In this document: positions 26,932 through 36,267 of the stretch, in pieces | How positions within the stretch are numbered: position 1 is the stretch's first letter | Layout: every line of letters starts with the position of its first letter | Origin: Streptomyces sp. PTY087I2 | GTDB lineage: Bacteria; Actinomycetota; Actinomycetes; Streptomycetales; Streptomycetaceae | DNA: 64,000 nucleotides | Assembly: GCF_001687325.1 (NCBI RefSeq) | Contig: NZ_LZRD01000024.1 | Span: forward strand, 1 to 64,000 | Direction: 5' to 3' | Notes under the pieces: generated by a model | What the model was told of the DNA's origin: nothing | What the model saw: only the letters and a program-made list of their open reading frames with translations | Database searches by the model: none | Translations under genes and position numbers: made by a program

Positions 26932-28136
26932 CCACCGTCGAGACCGGGACGACCACGGCCACCGGTCACTCACCCGTCAAGGGGTGGCTCGCCGTCATGG
27001 CGGTGACCCTGGGCATCTTCTCCCTGATGACCTCCGAGCTGCTCCCCGTGGGGCTGCTCACCCCCGTCGGCCAGGCCCTCGACGTCTCCGAGGGCACCGC
27101 GGGGCTCATGGTGACGGTGCCCGGTCTGGTCGCCGCGGTCTCGGCGCCCCTGGTGACCGTGGCGACCGGGCACATCGACCGCCGTATCGTCCTGGTGGTC
27201 CTGATCGGGCTGATGGGCGCGGCCAATCTGGCCTCCGCCTTCGCCACCAGCTTCACGGTGGTCCTCGTCGCCCGGTTCCTGATCGGCCTCAGCGTCGGCG
27301 GCTTCTGGTCCATCGCCGGAGGGATCGCCCTGCGGCTGGTGCCGGCCAGACATGTCGCCCGGGCCACCGCCGTGATCTTCGGCGGGGTGGAGACCGCGTC
27401 CGTCCTGGGGGTGCCCAGCGGAACGCTCATCGGCGACCTCAGCGGATGGCGTACCGCGTTCGCCGCCGTGGGCATCCTCGGTCTGGTCTCCCTGGCCTGC
27501 ATGCTCTTCTTCATGCCCAGGGTCCCGGCCGGGCGGACCGTCACCTTCTCGGCTCTCCCGCAGGTCTTCAGGGGCAACGCCGGGGTCCGCGTGGGTATCG
27601 CCCTCACCTTCCTGGTGATCACCGGCCACTTCCTCGCCTACACGTTCGTCCGGCCGGTCCTCCAGGGCGACGGGGTGGCCGACAGCTCGATCAGCGTGCT
27701 GCTGCTGACGTTCGGAGTCGCCGGGATCTGCGGCAACTTCATCGCCGGGGCCCTCGTCACCCACCACCTCCGGCGCTGCGTCATGGGCATCTCGGTGGTC
27801 CTCACGACGGCCATGGCGATCCTCGCGCTCGCGGACACCGGCGCCTTCTCCGCGGGGGCGATCCTGGTCCTGTGGGGGCTGGGCTACGGCGCGGTGCCGG
27901 TCACCTTCCAGACCTGGATACTCGACGCCGCACCGGACGCCACCGAGGCGGCCACCTCGCTGTACGTCTCGGCGTTCAACCTGTCCATCGCGCTGGGCGC
28001 GCTCCTCGGCGGCTTCGCCGTCGACGGCATCGGCACCACGAGCGTGCTGTGGGCCGGCGCGGCGCTGACCGTACTGGCGCTGTTCGTGGCGGGCGGCGCC
28101 CGGCGCACGGGGGAACGCCCTGTTCCCCAGCCGTGA
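26928..28136 (+). CDS. MFS efflux transporter (DHA1 type)
   Basis: This 402-residue membrane protein has about 12 hydrophobic segments. The motif A region (ATGHIDRRIVLVV) after the second span and the family-typical RFLIGLSVGGFWS are visible, placing it in the arabinose-efflux/chloramphenicol-resistance group of drug:H+ antiporters. The substrate cannot be predicted. It is translationally coupled to the AhpD-like gene, which suggests a redox-active or electrophilic substrate. Confidence 0.87.
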   Translation: MTTVETGTTTATGHSPVKGWLAVMAVTLGIFSLMTSELLPVGLLTPVGQALDVSEGTAGLMVTVPGLVAAVSAPLVTVATGHIDRRIVLVVLIGLMGAANLASAFATSFTVVLVARFLIGLSVGGFWSIAGGIALRLVPARHVARATAVIFGGVETASVLGVPSGTLIGDLSGWRTAFAAVGILGLVSLACMLFFMPRVPAGRTVTFSALPQVFRGNAGVRVGIALTFLVITGHFLAYTFVRPVLQGDGVADSSISVLLLTFGVAGICGNFIAGALVTHHLRRCVMGISVVLTTAMAILALADTGAFSAGAILVLWGLGYGAVPVTFQTWILDAAPDATEAATSLYVSAFNLSIALGALLGGFAVDGIGTTSVLWAGAALTVLALFVAGGARRTGERPVPQP

Positions 28137-28141
28137 ACATG

Positions 28142-28180
28142 GGCGAGGCCCCGGTACGCAACGCGTACCGGGGCCTCGCC
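28142..28180. terminator. Bidirectional terminator
   Basis: A perfect 18-bp stem (28142-28159 with 28163-28180) with loop AAC lies between the convergent MFS and DUF349 genes. Confidence 0.92.
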
Positions 28181-28193
28181 TTGGTACGGCTTC

Positions 28194-29423
28194 TCAGCCG
28201 CCGAACTCCTCCAGGCCCTTCAGCGCCTGGTCCAGCAGCGCCTGGCGGCCCTCCAGCTCCTTGGCCAGCTTGTCCGCGCGGGCGTTGTTGCCCTGGGCGC
28301 GCGCGGTGTCGATCTGGCCGCGCAGCTTGTCCACGGCGGCCTGGAGCTGACCGGTCAGACCCGCGGCGCGGGCCCGCGCCTCCGGGTTCGTCCGGCGCCA
28401 CTCGGACTCCTCGGACTCCAGGAGCGCCCGCTCCACCGCCTGCATCCGGCCCTCGACCTTCGGGCGGGCGTCACGCGGTACGTGGCCGATGGCCTCCCAG
28501 CGCTCGTTGATGGACCGGAACGCGGCGCGGGCCGCCTTCAGGTCCTTCACCGGCACCAGCTTCTCGGCCTCGGCGGCGAGCTCCTCCTTGAGCTTGAGGT
28601 TCTCGCCCTGCTCGGCGTCCCGCTCCGCGAAGACCTCGCCGCGGGCGGCGAAGAAGATGTCCTGGGCACCGCGGAAACGGTTCCACAGGTCGTCCTCGGC
28701 CTCGCGCTGGGCGCGGCCCGCCGCCTTCCACTCGGTCATCAGGTCGCGGTAGCGCGCCGCCGTGCCGACCCAGTCCGTGGAGCCGGACAGCGACTCGGCC
28801 TCGGTGACCAGCTTCTCCTTGGCCTTGCGGGCCTCCTCGCGCTGGGCGTCCAGCGCGGCGAAGTGGGCCTTGCGCCGCTTGGAGAACGCCGAGCGGGCGT
28901 GCGAGAAGCGGTGCCACAGCTCGTCGTCCGACTTGCGGTCGAGGCGGGGGAGACCCTTCCAGGTGTCCACCAGCGCCCGCAGCCGCTCACCGGCCGACCG
29001 CCACTGCTCGCTCCGCGCCAGCTCCTCGGCCTCGGCGACCAGCGCCTCCTTGGCCTGCTTGGCCTCGTCGGTCTGCTTGGCCTTCTGCGCCTTGCGCTCC
29101 TCGCGGCGCGCCTCGACCGTCGCGACGAGCGCGTCCAGCCGCTTGCGCAGCGCGTCCAGGTCGCCCACCGCGTGGTGCTCGTCGACCTGCTGCCGCAGAT
29201 GGTCGATGGCCGTCGTCGCGTCCTTCGCCGACAGATCGGTGGTCTTCACCCGCCGTTCGAGGAGGCCGATCTCGACCACCATGCCGTCGTACTTGCGCTC
29301 GAAATAGGCCAGAGCCTCCTCAGGCGAACCGGCCTGCCACGATCCGACGACCTGCTCGCCCTCGGCTGTACGCACGTACACGGTGCCCGTCTCGTCGACG
29401 CGGCCCCACGGGTCGCTGCTCAC
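28194..29423 (-). CDS. DUF349 repeat coiled-coil protein
   Basis: The protein (409 residues) is almost entirely charged alpha-helix. It contains tandem DUF349 repeats, each centred on a W...R...F pattern such as DELWHRFSHARSAF and DDLWNRFRGAQDIF. No catalytic motif or membrane span is present. Function of the family in actinobacteria is not established. GTG at 29423 has an excellent GGAGGAGG site upstream; the open frame further upstream is not coding. Confidence 0.85.
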   Translation of the reverse strand: MSSDPWGRVDETGTVYVRTAEGEQVVGSWQAGSPEEALAYFERKYDGMVVEIGLLERRVKTTDLSAKDATTAIDHLRQQVDEHHAVGDLDALRKRLDALVATVEARREERKAQKAKQTDEAKQAKEALVAEAEELARSEQWRSAGERLRALVDTWKGLPRLDRKSDDELWHRFSHARSAFSKRRKAHFAALDAQREEARKAKEKLVTEAESLSGSTDWVGTAARYRDLMTEWKAAGRAQREAEDDLWNRFRGAQDIFFAARGEVFAERDAEQGENLKLKEELAAEAEKLVPVKDLKAARAAFRSINERWEAIGHVPRDARPKVEGRMQAVERALLESEESEWRRTNPEARARAAGLTGQLQAAVDKLRGQIDTARAQGNNARADKLAKELEGRQALLDQALKGLEEFGG

Positions 29424-29583
29424 AGCGCCTCCTCCACCTGATGCCTGCGAGGGGGTTCGCCCCCCGGGCATCGTCCACAGTTTCCTGGGGCGGGCATCGC
29501 CCGCCCTGCACAACGCCAATCTAGGCGACCGGCCGCCCGGCTGTCCGCACTCAGCGCGGCTGAAATTCTTCGCCCGGGCGGGC

Positions 29584-29613
29584 AAAGGGGCTCCGCCCGG
29601 GCGGAGCCCCTTT
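29584..29613 (-). terminator. Terminator after cyclophilin gene
   Basis: A 13-bp stem (29584-29596 with 29601-29613) closes a 4-base loop, with A and T runs at the two ends. It terminates the minus-strand cyclophilin gene before the DUF349 gene. Confidence 0.8.
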
Positions 29614-29636
29614 CCGTCGGCCGCCGTCCCGCGGGC

Positions 29637-30425
29637 TCAGCTCTTCTCGACGGAGACCTTCTCGACCGTCACGGCCTTCTTCGGGGCGCCGTCGCCCGCA
29701 CCGCCCTCGACCCCGGCCGCGCCGACCTTCTCGACGGCCTTCAGCGAGGCGTCGTCCATCGTGCCGAACGGCGTGTAGGTGGGCGGGAGCTTCGTCTCCT
29801 TGTAGACCAGGAAGAACTGGCTGCCGCCGGAGTCCGGCTGGCCGGTGTTGGCCATCGCCACCGTGCCCGGCGGGTAGACGACCGTACCGTCGTCGCCCGC
29901 CTTGCCGAGCGCGTCCAGGTTCTCGTCCGGGATGTTGTAGCCCGGACCGCCCGTGCCGTCGCCCTTGGGGTCGCCGCACTGGAGCACGAAGATGCCCTGG
30001 GTGGTCAGCCGGTGGCACTTGGTGTCGTCGAAATAGCCCTTGTCGGCGAGCGCCTTGAAGGAGTTCACCGTCTCCGGGGTCTTCGCCGCGTCCATCGAGA
30101 ACGCGATGTCGCCCTGGCTCGTCTTGAGCGACATCGTGTACGTGGCCTTCTTGTCGATCTTCATCGGAGGCGTGGGAGCCTTGCTCTCACTCTCCGAAGG
30201 CTCCGGAGTGGGGGTCTGGCTCGCCGCCGCCTCGCTCTTCTTGTCCTTGTCGTCGTCCCTGCCCGCCACGACGAACGCGCTCACGCCCACGACGGCGACC
30301 ACGGCCACCGAGGCCGCGACGATCGCGGTGATGCGCCTCGTCCTGCGGCGGGCTTCCTCCCGGCGCTTCTGCTGGCGCTCGTACTTCAGCCGGGCGTTCC
30401 GCCGCCGCTGTTCGCTGCTGGACAC
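29637..30425 (-). CDS. Membrane-anchored cyclophilin-type peptidyl-prolyl isomerase
   Basis: This 262-residue protein has a very basic cytoplasmic N-terminus (1-30), one membrane span (about 31-54), a Ser/Pro/Glu-rich linker (57-90) and an extracytoplasmic cyclophilin domain (about 94-245) with GSQFFLVYKET. It should assist folding of exported proteins. The usual cyclophilin FHR core motif reads CHRLTTQGIF here. GTG at 30425 follows AAGGAG. It is divergent from the metallo-hydrolase gene. Confidence 0.9.
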   Translation of the reverse strand: MSSSEQRRRNARLKYERQQKRREEARRRTRRITAIVAASVAVVAVVGVSAFVVAGRDDDKDKKSEAAASQTPTPEPSESESKAPTPPMKIDKKATYTMSLKTSQGDIAFSMDAAKTPETVNSFKALADKGYFDDTKCHRLTTQGIFVLQCGDPKGDGTGGPGYNIPDENLDALGKAGDDGTVVYPPGTVAMANTGQPDSGGSQFFLVYKETKLPPTYTPFGTMDDASLKAVEKVGAAGVEGGAGDGAPKKAVTVEKVSVEKS

Positions 30426-30582
30426 CGGTTGGGCTCCTTGTTACGTCGTGGATCGTCGGATGGGGGCCTGAGCTGCCCGTACCGTATATGGGTTACCTGT
30501 GTCATGAGGAGCGCCGGTAGGCTCTGATCCGCCGCATCCTTGTACTGCGGGCCGCATCCTCCGCCGAACATTAAGGACGATC

Positions 30583-31272
30583 GTGCTTATTGCCGGGTTC
30601 CCCGCCGGGGCCTGGGGGACCAATTGCTATCTGGTCGCCCCCGCCGCCGGTGAGGAGTGCGTGATCATCGACCCGGGCCACCAGGCCGCCCAGGGCGTCG
30701 AGGAAGCGCTGAAGAAGCATCGGCTCAAGCCCGTCGCCGTCGTTCTCACCCACGGCCACATCGACCACGTCGCCTCGGTCGTGCCCGTCTGCGGCGCCCA
30801 CGACGTCCCCGCCTGGATCCACCCCGAGGACCGCTACATGATGAGCGACCCGGAGAAGGCGCTCGGCCGCTCCATCGGGATGCCGCTCATGGGCGAGCTG
30901 ACCGTGGGGGAGCCGGACGACGTCAAGGAGCTGACCGACGGGTCGAAGCTGACGCTGGCAGGGCTGGAGTTCGGCGTCTCGCACGCGCCCGGCCATACCA
31001 AGGGGTCGGTGACGTTCGGGATGCCCGAGGCCGCGGACATTCCGCCGGTCCTCTTCTCGGGCGACCTGCTCTTCGCCGGCTCCGTCGGACGCACCGACCT
31101 GCCCGGCGGCGACCACGCCGAGCTGTTGAAGTCGCTGGCCCGTGTGTGCCTGCCGCTCGACGACTCGACCGTGGTGCTGTCCGGCCACGGCCCCCAGACG
31201 ACCATCGGCCGCGAGCGCGCCACCAACCCCTTCATGAACGGGTTGGAAGCGGCGCCGCGCCGAGGACTGTAG
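30583..31272 (+). CDS. Metallo-beta-lactamase-fold hydrolase (glyoxalase II-like)
   Basis: The protein (229 residues) has the dinuclear metal motif H57-G-H59-I-D61-H62 and further ligands in ARAPGHTKGS-type sequence (HAPGHTKGSV), SGD and the C-terminal SGHG. It resembles the small glyoxalase II-like enzymes that hydrolyse thioesters; the substrate is unknown. GTG at 30583 follows AAGGA. It lies 17 bases before hisS and shares its operon. Confidence 0.88.
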   Translation: MLIAGFPAGAWGTNCYLVAPAAGEECVIIDPGHQAAQGVEEALKKHRLKPVAVVLTHGHIDHVASVVPVCGAHDVPAWIHPEDRYMMSDPEKALGRSIGMPLMGELTVGEPDDVKELTDGSKLTLAGLEFGVSHAPGHTKGSVTFGMPEAADIPPVLFSGDLLFAGSVGRTDLPGGDHAELLKSLARVCLPLDDSTVVLSGHGPQTTIGRERATNPFMNGLEAAPRRGL

Positions 31273-31289
31273 ACGAGAGACGTATTCAC

Positions 31290-32552
31290 GTGAGCACCTT
31301 TCAGGCCCCCAAGGGCACGTACGACCTGACCCCGCCCCGTTCCGCGAAGTTCCTGGCGGTGCGCGAGGCCATCTCCGCGCCCCTGCGCGACTCCGGCTAC
31401 GGCTACATCGAGACGCCCGGCTTCGAGAACGTCGAGCTGTTCGCGCGCGGAGTCGGCGAGTCCACCGACATCGTCACCAAGGAGATGTACACCCTCACCA
31501 CCAAGGGCGGCGACCAGCTGGCGCTGCGCCCCGAGGGCACCGCCTCCGTGCTGCGCGCGGCCCTGGAGGCCAACCTCCACAAGCTGGGCAACCTCCCGGT
31601 CAAGCTCTGGTACTCCGGCTCGTACTACCGCTACGAGCGTCCGCAGGCGGGCCGCTACCGCCACTTCTCGCAGGTCGGCGCCGAGGCCATCGGCACCGAG
31701 GACCCGGCCCTGGACGCCGAGCTGATCATCCTGGCCGACCAGGCTTACCGCTCGCTGGGCCTGCGCCAGTTCCGCATCCTGCTGAACTCGCTGGGCGACA
31801 AGGAGTGCCGCCCGGTCTACCGCGAGGCGCTCCAGACCTTCCTGCGCGACCTGGACCTCGACGAGGAGACCCGCCGCCGCATCGAGATCAACCCGCTGCG
31901 CGTCCTGGACGACAAGCGGGCCGACGTCCAGAAGCAGCTGACCGACGCCCCGAAGCTCCGCGACTACCTGTGCGACGCGTGCAAGGCGTACCACGAAGAG
32001 GTCCGCGCCCTGCTCACGGCGGCCGGGGTCGCGTTCGAGGACGACGAGAAGCTGGTGCGCGGCCTCGACTACTACACCCGTACGACCTTCGAGTTCGTCC
32101 ACGACGGTCTCGGCTCGCAGTCCGCGGTGGGCGGCGGCGGCCGCTACGACGGCCTCTCCGAGATGATCGGCGGCCCCGAGCTGCCGTCCGTCGGCTGGGC
32201 GCTCGGCGTGGACCGCACGGTCCTCGCCCTGGAGGCCGAGGGCGTCGAACTCGACCTCCCCGCCACCACCAGCGTCTACGCGGTCCCCCTCGGCGACGAG
32301 GCCCGCCGGGCCCTGTTCGCCGTCGTCACCGAGCTGCGCCGCGCGGGCATCGCCGCCGACTTCGCCTTCGGCGGCCGGGGCCTGAAGGGCGCGATGAAGA
32401 GCGCCAACCGCTCGGGCGCCCGCTACACCCTGGTCGCGGGCGAGCGCGATCTCGCCGAGGGCGTCGTCCAGCTCAAGGACATGGAGTCCGGCGAGCAGAC
32501 CGCGGTACCGCTTGCGGAGGCCGCGGCGGAACTGGCGAAGCGGCTGGGCTGA
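31290..32552 (+). CDS. hisS: Histidyl-tRNA synthetase
   Basis: HisRS charges tRNA-His. The 420-residue class II enzyme shows the N-terminal signature KGTYDLTPP, motif 2 (WYSGSYYRYERPQAGRYRHFSQ), the HisA histidine loop (LVRGLDYYTRTTFE), GGGGRYDGL and a C-terminal anticodon-binding domain. GTG at 31290 follows GAGAGACG. No T-box was seen upstream. Confidence 0.97.
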   Translation: MSTFQAPKGTYDLTPPRSAKFLAVREAISAPLRDSGYGYIETPGFENVELFARGVGESTDIVTKEMYTLTTKGGDQLALRPEGTASVLRAALEANLHKLGNLPVKLWYSGSYYRYERPQAGRYRHFSQVGAEAIGTEDPALDAELIILADQAYRSLGLRQFRILLNSLGDKECRPVYREALQTFLRDLDLDEETRRRIEINPLRVLDDKRADVQKQLTDAPKLRDYLCDACKAYHEEVRALLTAAGVAFEDDEKLVRGLDYYTRTTFEFVHDGLGSQSAVGGGGRYDGLSEMIGGPELPSVGWALGVDRTVLALEAEGVELDLPATTSVYAVPLGDEARRALFAVVTELRRAGIAADFAFGGRGLKGAMKSANRSGARYTLVAGERDLAEGVVQLKDMESGEQTAVPLAEAAAELAKRLG

Positions 32553-32563
32553 CCGAGCCGTGA

Positions 32564-32610
32564 ACGGGGCGCGGGCGGCGGGACCTCGGGTCCCGCCGCC
32601 CGCGCCCCGT
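32564..32610. terminator. Bidirectional terminator between hisS and the response regulator gene
   Basis: A perfect 20-bp stem (32564-32583 with 32591-32610) has a 7-base loop. It is the longest perfect hairpin noticed in the window and serves two convergent genes. Confidence 0.92.
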
Positions 32611-32615
32611 CGCGT

Positions 32616-33236
32616 TCACAGCAGCCCGTGGCGCATCGCCCCCGTCACCGCCGCCGTCCGGTCGCTGACGCCCAGCTTCCCGAAGACCCGCAGCAGATGG
32701 GTCTTCACCGTCGACTCGCCGATGAACAGCCGCCGCCCGATCTCCGCGTTGGTGCACCCCTCCGCCACCAGCCGCAGCACCTGCGTCTCGCGCTCCGAGA
32801 GCCGGGGCACCTCCGGCGCTTCGCGCAACTGGTCCACCAGCCGGGTCGCCACCGTCGGGGCCAGCACCGTCTCGCCCCGGGCCGCGGCCCGGATCGCGTC
32901 CGCCAGCTCCGCCCGGCCCAGGTCCTTGAGCAGATAGCCGGACGCCCCGGCCTCCACAGCCCGCAGGATGTCGCTGTCGCTCTCGTACGTGGTGAGCACG
33001 ACGACCCGGCACGGCAGCCCGGCCGCCCTGATCCGGCGGATCGACTCGACGCCTCCGCCGCCCGGCATCCGCAGGTCCATCAGCACGATGTCCGGCAGCA
33101 GCTCCGCGCAGAGCGCCTCGGCGCGAGGACCGCTGGACGCCTCGGCCACCACGGTCAGGTCCGGCTCGGCCTCCAGCATCCCGCGCAGCCCCTCCCGTAC
33201 GACGGGATGGTCGTCGGCCAACAGGACACGGATCAT
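32616..33236 (-). CDS. NarL/LuxR-family response regulator
   Basis: The 206-residue regulator has a receiver domain (1-120) with acidic pocket D8-D9, phosphoacceptor D54 in VLMDLRMPGG and T/K residues in VVLTTYES and LLKDLG. A GerE-type helix-turn-helix follows (about 143-200, LSERETQVLRLVAEGCTNAEIGRRL). Its ATG overlaps the kinase stop by one base (TGATG). It likely controls the ABC exporter genes of the same cassette. Confidence 0.93.
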   Translation of the reverse strand: MIRVLLADDHPVVREGLRGMLEAEPDLTVVAEASSGPRAEALCAELLPDIVLMDLRMPGGGGVESIRRIRAAGLPCRVVVLTTYESDSDILRAVEAGASGYLLKDLGRAELADAIRAAARGETVLAPTVATRLVDQLREAPEVPRLSERETQVLRLVAEGCTNAEIGRRLFIGESTVKTHLLRVFGKLGVSDRTAAVTGAMRHGLL

Positions 33237-34498
33237 CAGGTGCTCCTTCCGAGGGCGCCTTGGGGCAGTGGCAGGGACACGGTCACCGAGGTCCCGGAGC
33301 CCGGCGCGCTGCTGACCGTCGCGCAGCCGCCCGCCTCCTCGGCCCTGGCCCGAACACCGTCGAGGCCGTAACCCTCGCGAGGCGCCCGGGGATCAAAGCC
33401 GCACCCCTCGTCCCGTACGGACAGGGTCAGGGCGTCGGAGGAGTACGTCAGCACGACGGCCACCGGTACGGACGGACCCGCGTGCTTACGGGTGTTGGCG
33501 AGGGCTTCCTGGCAGGCGCGCAGGACGACCACCTCGTACGCGGTCGGCAGCGGCGTCACGTCCCCGTCCACCTTCAGCCGCGCCGGGGCCCCGGTCTGCG
33601 CGGTGTGCCGGTCGGCCAGCCGGCGCAGCGCGTCCGCCAGCGAGTTGCCCGCCAGGTCGGCCGGTGAACCGCCGGCCACCAGGGCCCGGGCCTCGGCGAG
33701 GTTCTCCCGCGCGGTCCGGGTCATCAGCGCGACATGCCGCCGGGCCTGCGGCAGATCGTGCTCCAGCTCGGACTCGACGGCCTGCGAGAGCATCAGCAGG
33801 CTGGTGAAGCCCTGGGCGAGCGTGTCGTGGATCTCCCGCGACATCCGCTCCCGCTCCGCCAGCGCCCCGTGGGCCGTGGACAGCCGGGCGATCTCCTCGC
33901 GGCCCGCCTCCAGCTCGGCGATCAGCGCGGCCCGTTCGCGGCTCTGGGCGATGATCCGCGTCGTCCACCGCCCCAGGAACGCGCTGAACGCGAAGGTCGC
34001 CACCGCCAGCAGCAGCCGGAACGCGGCCTCGCCCGCTGTCGGGTGCCACAGCAGCGTCCACCCCACGAACGGCACCGCGCCCATCCCGCCCAGCACCCAC
34101 AGCGCGTCCCGCAGCCGCAGCAGCATGAAGCACTGCGGGGCCAGCGCGAACGTGACCAGCTGCGTCTCGCCGACCAGCATCGCGGTGGGCAGGAAGAGCA
34201 GCAGCGCTCCGGCCACATAGCGGCGGGCCGGCCCTTCGGCCCCGCTGCCGTCCAGCATCGCCGGCCGGCCCATCAGGACGTACCACGGCAGATTCAGCGC
34301 CACGATCGCGGCCGCCGTCAGGCGGACCGGCCACGACGGTTCGGCGGCTCCCAGCACCACGGCGAGGGTGACCGCCCAGACGACGGCGAAATACCCGTCC
34401 CAGGGGCGCACCGACCGGACCCAGACGTCGGAGTCGCGAGCCCCGCCCGTACCGGTCAGCCGTCGCGCCGGTTCTTCCAGCGAAACGTCAGCAGACAC
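33236..34498 (-). CDS. NarL-type sensor histidine kinase
   Basis: The protein (420 residues) has about six hydrophobic segments in its first 190 residues, a coiled-coil linker, a HisKA_3 phosphoacceptor helix (EIHDTLAQGF, H224) and an HATPase domain (NTRKHAG, then DEGCGFDP and GYGLDGVRARAEEAGG). The short or absent extracellular sensor loops suggest sensing within the membrane, as in LiaS-like kinases. GTG at 34498 has GGAGGG 8 bases upstream and overlaps the permease 3' end by 43 bases. Confidence 0.88.
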   Translation of the reverse strand: MSADVSLEEPARRLTGTGGARDSDVWVRSVRPWDGYFAVVWAVTLAVVLGAAEPSWPVRLTAAAIVALNLPWYVLMGRPAMLDGSGAEGPARRYVAGALLLFLPTAMLVGETQLVTFALAPQCFMLLRLRDALWVLGGMGAVPFVGWTLLWHPTAGEAAFRLLLAVATFAFSAFLGRWTTRIIAQSRERAALIAELEAGREEIARLSTAHGALAERERMSREIHDTLAQGFTSLLMLSQAVESELEHDLPQARRHVALMTRTARENLAEARALVAGGSPADLAGNSLADALRRLADRHTAQTGAPARLKVDGDVTPLPTAYEVVVLRACQEALANTRKHAGPSVPVAVVLTYSSDALTLSVRDEGCGFDPRAPREGYGLDGVRARAEEAGGCATVSSAPGSGTSVTVSLPLPQGALGRST

Positions 34499-35277
34499 AG
34501 CAGCAACCCTCCGATGCACCACGCGCCCAGCACGAGGGCGATCCGTCCGAACTCCCAGCCGCCCGTCTGCTCCAGCACGGCGGCCGACTCGGGCAGGAAG
34601 ACCCCGCGAAAGCCCTGGCACATCCACTTCAGCGGGAACAGGGCGCCGATGTTCAGCATCCAGTCCGGGAGCTGGCTCGCCGGGATGTAGACGCCGGAGA
34701 CGAACTGGAGCACCAGGAACGGCAGGATGACCACCGAGCCCGCGCTCCGGCCCGACCCGGGCAGACTGCTGATCGCGATGCCGAGCAGCGCGCAGGCCGC
34801 CGTCCCGAGCAGGAAGATCCAGCCGAACGTCAGCCAGGTGGACACGTCCCCGGGCAGCTCAAGATCGTACAGTCCGACTCCGACCGCCAGCAGGACGGCC
34901 GCCTCCAGGGCCCCGGTGACCAGGACCAGCCACACCTTTCCCAGGAAGTAGGCGGCGGGCGGCATCGGTGTGGAGATCAGCCGGCGCAGCAGCCGCTCGT
35001 CGCGCTCGATCGCGATGGAGATGCCGAGCGACTGGAAGCTGGTCGCCATGATGCCCGCCCCGAGCATCGCGGCCACATAGATCTGCGAGACGGGGACCTC
35101 GCCGTCCGCCACCTCACCGCCGAAGATCGAGGCGAGCAGCACCAGAAGGACGACGGGGAAGGCGAGCGAGAAGACGACCTGGTCGCGCAGGCGGAAGAAC
35201 TGCTTCAGCTCCAGACCGCCGCGCAGCAGACCCAGGCGCCACGCACCGGGCAGGCCGGTGGTGTCCTGTGCGGTCAT
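34456..35277 (-). CDS. ABC-2 type transporter permease
   Basis: This 273-residue membrane protein has six predicted spans of the ABC-2 fold, with the amphipathic N-terminal helix GLELKQFFRLRDQVVF and the conserved segment IYIPASQLPDWM-like (GVYIPASQLP) before the fifth span. It exports an unknown lipid, peptide or drug. ATG overlaps the ATPase stop (ATGA). Confidence 0.9.
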   Translation of the reverse strand: MTAQDTTGLPGAWRLGLLRGGLELKQFFRLRDQVVFSLAFPVVLLVLLASIFGGEVADGEVPVSQIYVAAMLGAGIMATSFQSLGISIAIERDERLLRRLISTPMPPAAYFLGKVWLVLVTGALEAAVLLAVGVGLYDLELPGDVSTWLTFGWIFLLGTAACALLGIAISSLPGSGRSAGSVVILPFLVLQFVSGVYIPASQLPDWMLNIGALFPLKWMCQGFRGVFLPESAAVLEQTGGWEFGRIALVLGAWCIGGLLLCLLTFRWKNRRDG

Positions 35278-36131
35278 CGGACGGCCTCCGACTGCCCGGT
35301 GAGCCGCAGATAGACGTCCTCCAGTGTGGGCCGGGTGACCAGCAGGCCGGGGACCTCTCCGCCGAACCGGTCGGCGAGCGCGGTGACCGTACGGGTCGGC
35401 GTCGCGGTCTCCTCGGAGCGCGGCGATCCGTCGGGCTCCGTCCACCGGACCGTGGCGCGGGTGCCGTACCGGGCCCGCAGCTCCCCGGGGGTCCCCGCGG
35501 CGACCGCGGCGCCCGAGGCGACGACCACGAGCCGGTCGGCGAGCGCCTCGGCCTCCTCCAGATAGTGCGTGGTCAGGAGGATGGTGGTGCCGTCGTCCGC
35601 GAGCAGCCGGATCAGCTCCCAGAACTGCCGCCGGGCCGCCGGATCGAAACCGGTGGTCGGCTCGTCGAGCAGGAGGAGTTCGGGGGAGCCGATCACTCCG
35701 AGCGCCACATCGAGGCGGCGGCGCTGACCGCCCGAGAGGGCCTTCGTCCGGGATCCCGCCTTCGCCTCCAGACCGACCAGGGCGATGGTCTCGTCGGGGT
35801 CGCGCGGGCGTGGATAGTAGCGGGCGAAGTGCCGGACCGTCTCCCGCACCGTCAACTCGGCGGGAGCGGATTCATCCTGCCAGACGATCCCGACTCGGGA
35901 CCGTTGACGGCGGTCGGCCGTCGCGGGGTCGACGCCGAGGACTTCCACCTGGCCGCCGTCCCGGTCCCGCTGCCCCTGGAGCACTCCCACACAGGTGCTC
36001 TTCCCGGCGCCGTTCGGGCCGAGCAGTCCGCACACCTCGCCCCGCCGGATGCCCAGGTCCAGGCCGTCCAGCGCGGTCACACCGCCGTATCGCTTGCGCA
36101 GTCCGCGCACGTTCACCACGAGTTCCGTCAT
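35274..36131 (-). CDS. ABC transporter ATP-binding protein (DrrA/CcmA-like)
   Basis: The 285-residue ATPase has Walker A GPNGAGKST, Q-loop WQDES, signature LSGGQRRR, Walker B LLLLDEPT and the H-loop TTHYLEEAE. A C-terminal extension of about 60 residues is typical of daunorubicin-resistance-type ATPases. It is first in the cassette ATPase-permease-kinase-regulator, transcribed away from the VKOR gene. Confidence 0.93.
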   Translation of the reverse strand: MTELVVNVRGLRKRYGGVTALDGLDLGIRRGEVCGLLGPNGAGKSTCVGVLQGQRDRDGGQVEVLGVDPATADRRQRSRVGIVWQDESAPAELTVRETVRHFARYYPRPRDPDETIALVGLEAKAGSRTKALSGGQRRRLDVALGVIGSPELLLLDEPTTGFDPAARRQFWELIRLLADDGTTILLTTHYLEEAEALADRLVVVASGAAVAAGTPGELRARYGTRATVRWTEPDGSPRSEETATPTRTVTALADRFGGEVPGLLVTRPTLEDVYLRLTGQSEAVR

Positions 36132-36267
36132 GGGTCCGAGCCTTCCGTGCGGCCGACGATCCGCTGCCCACCGGTCGTACACCTTTATGTCCATCGAACG
36201 GTGGACCGGTACGGGGGTGCGGCACAATGACCTTGCCCGGCTGACCACTCGGTGACGGAACGGCGAT

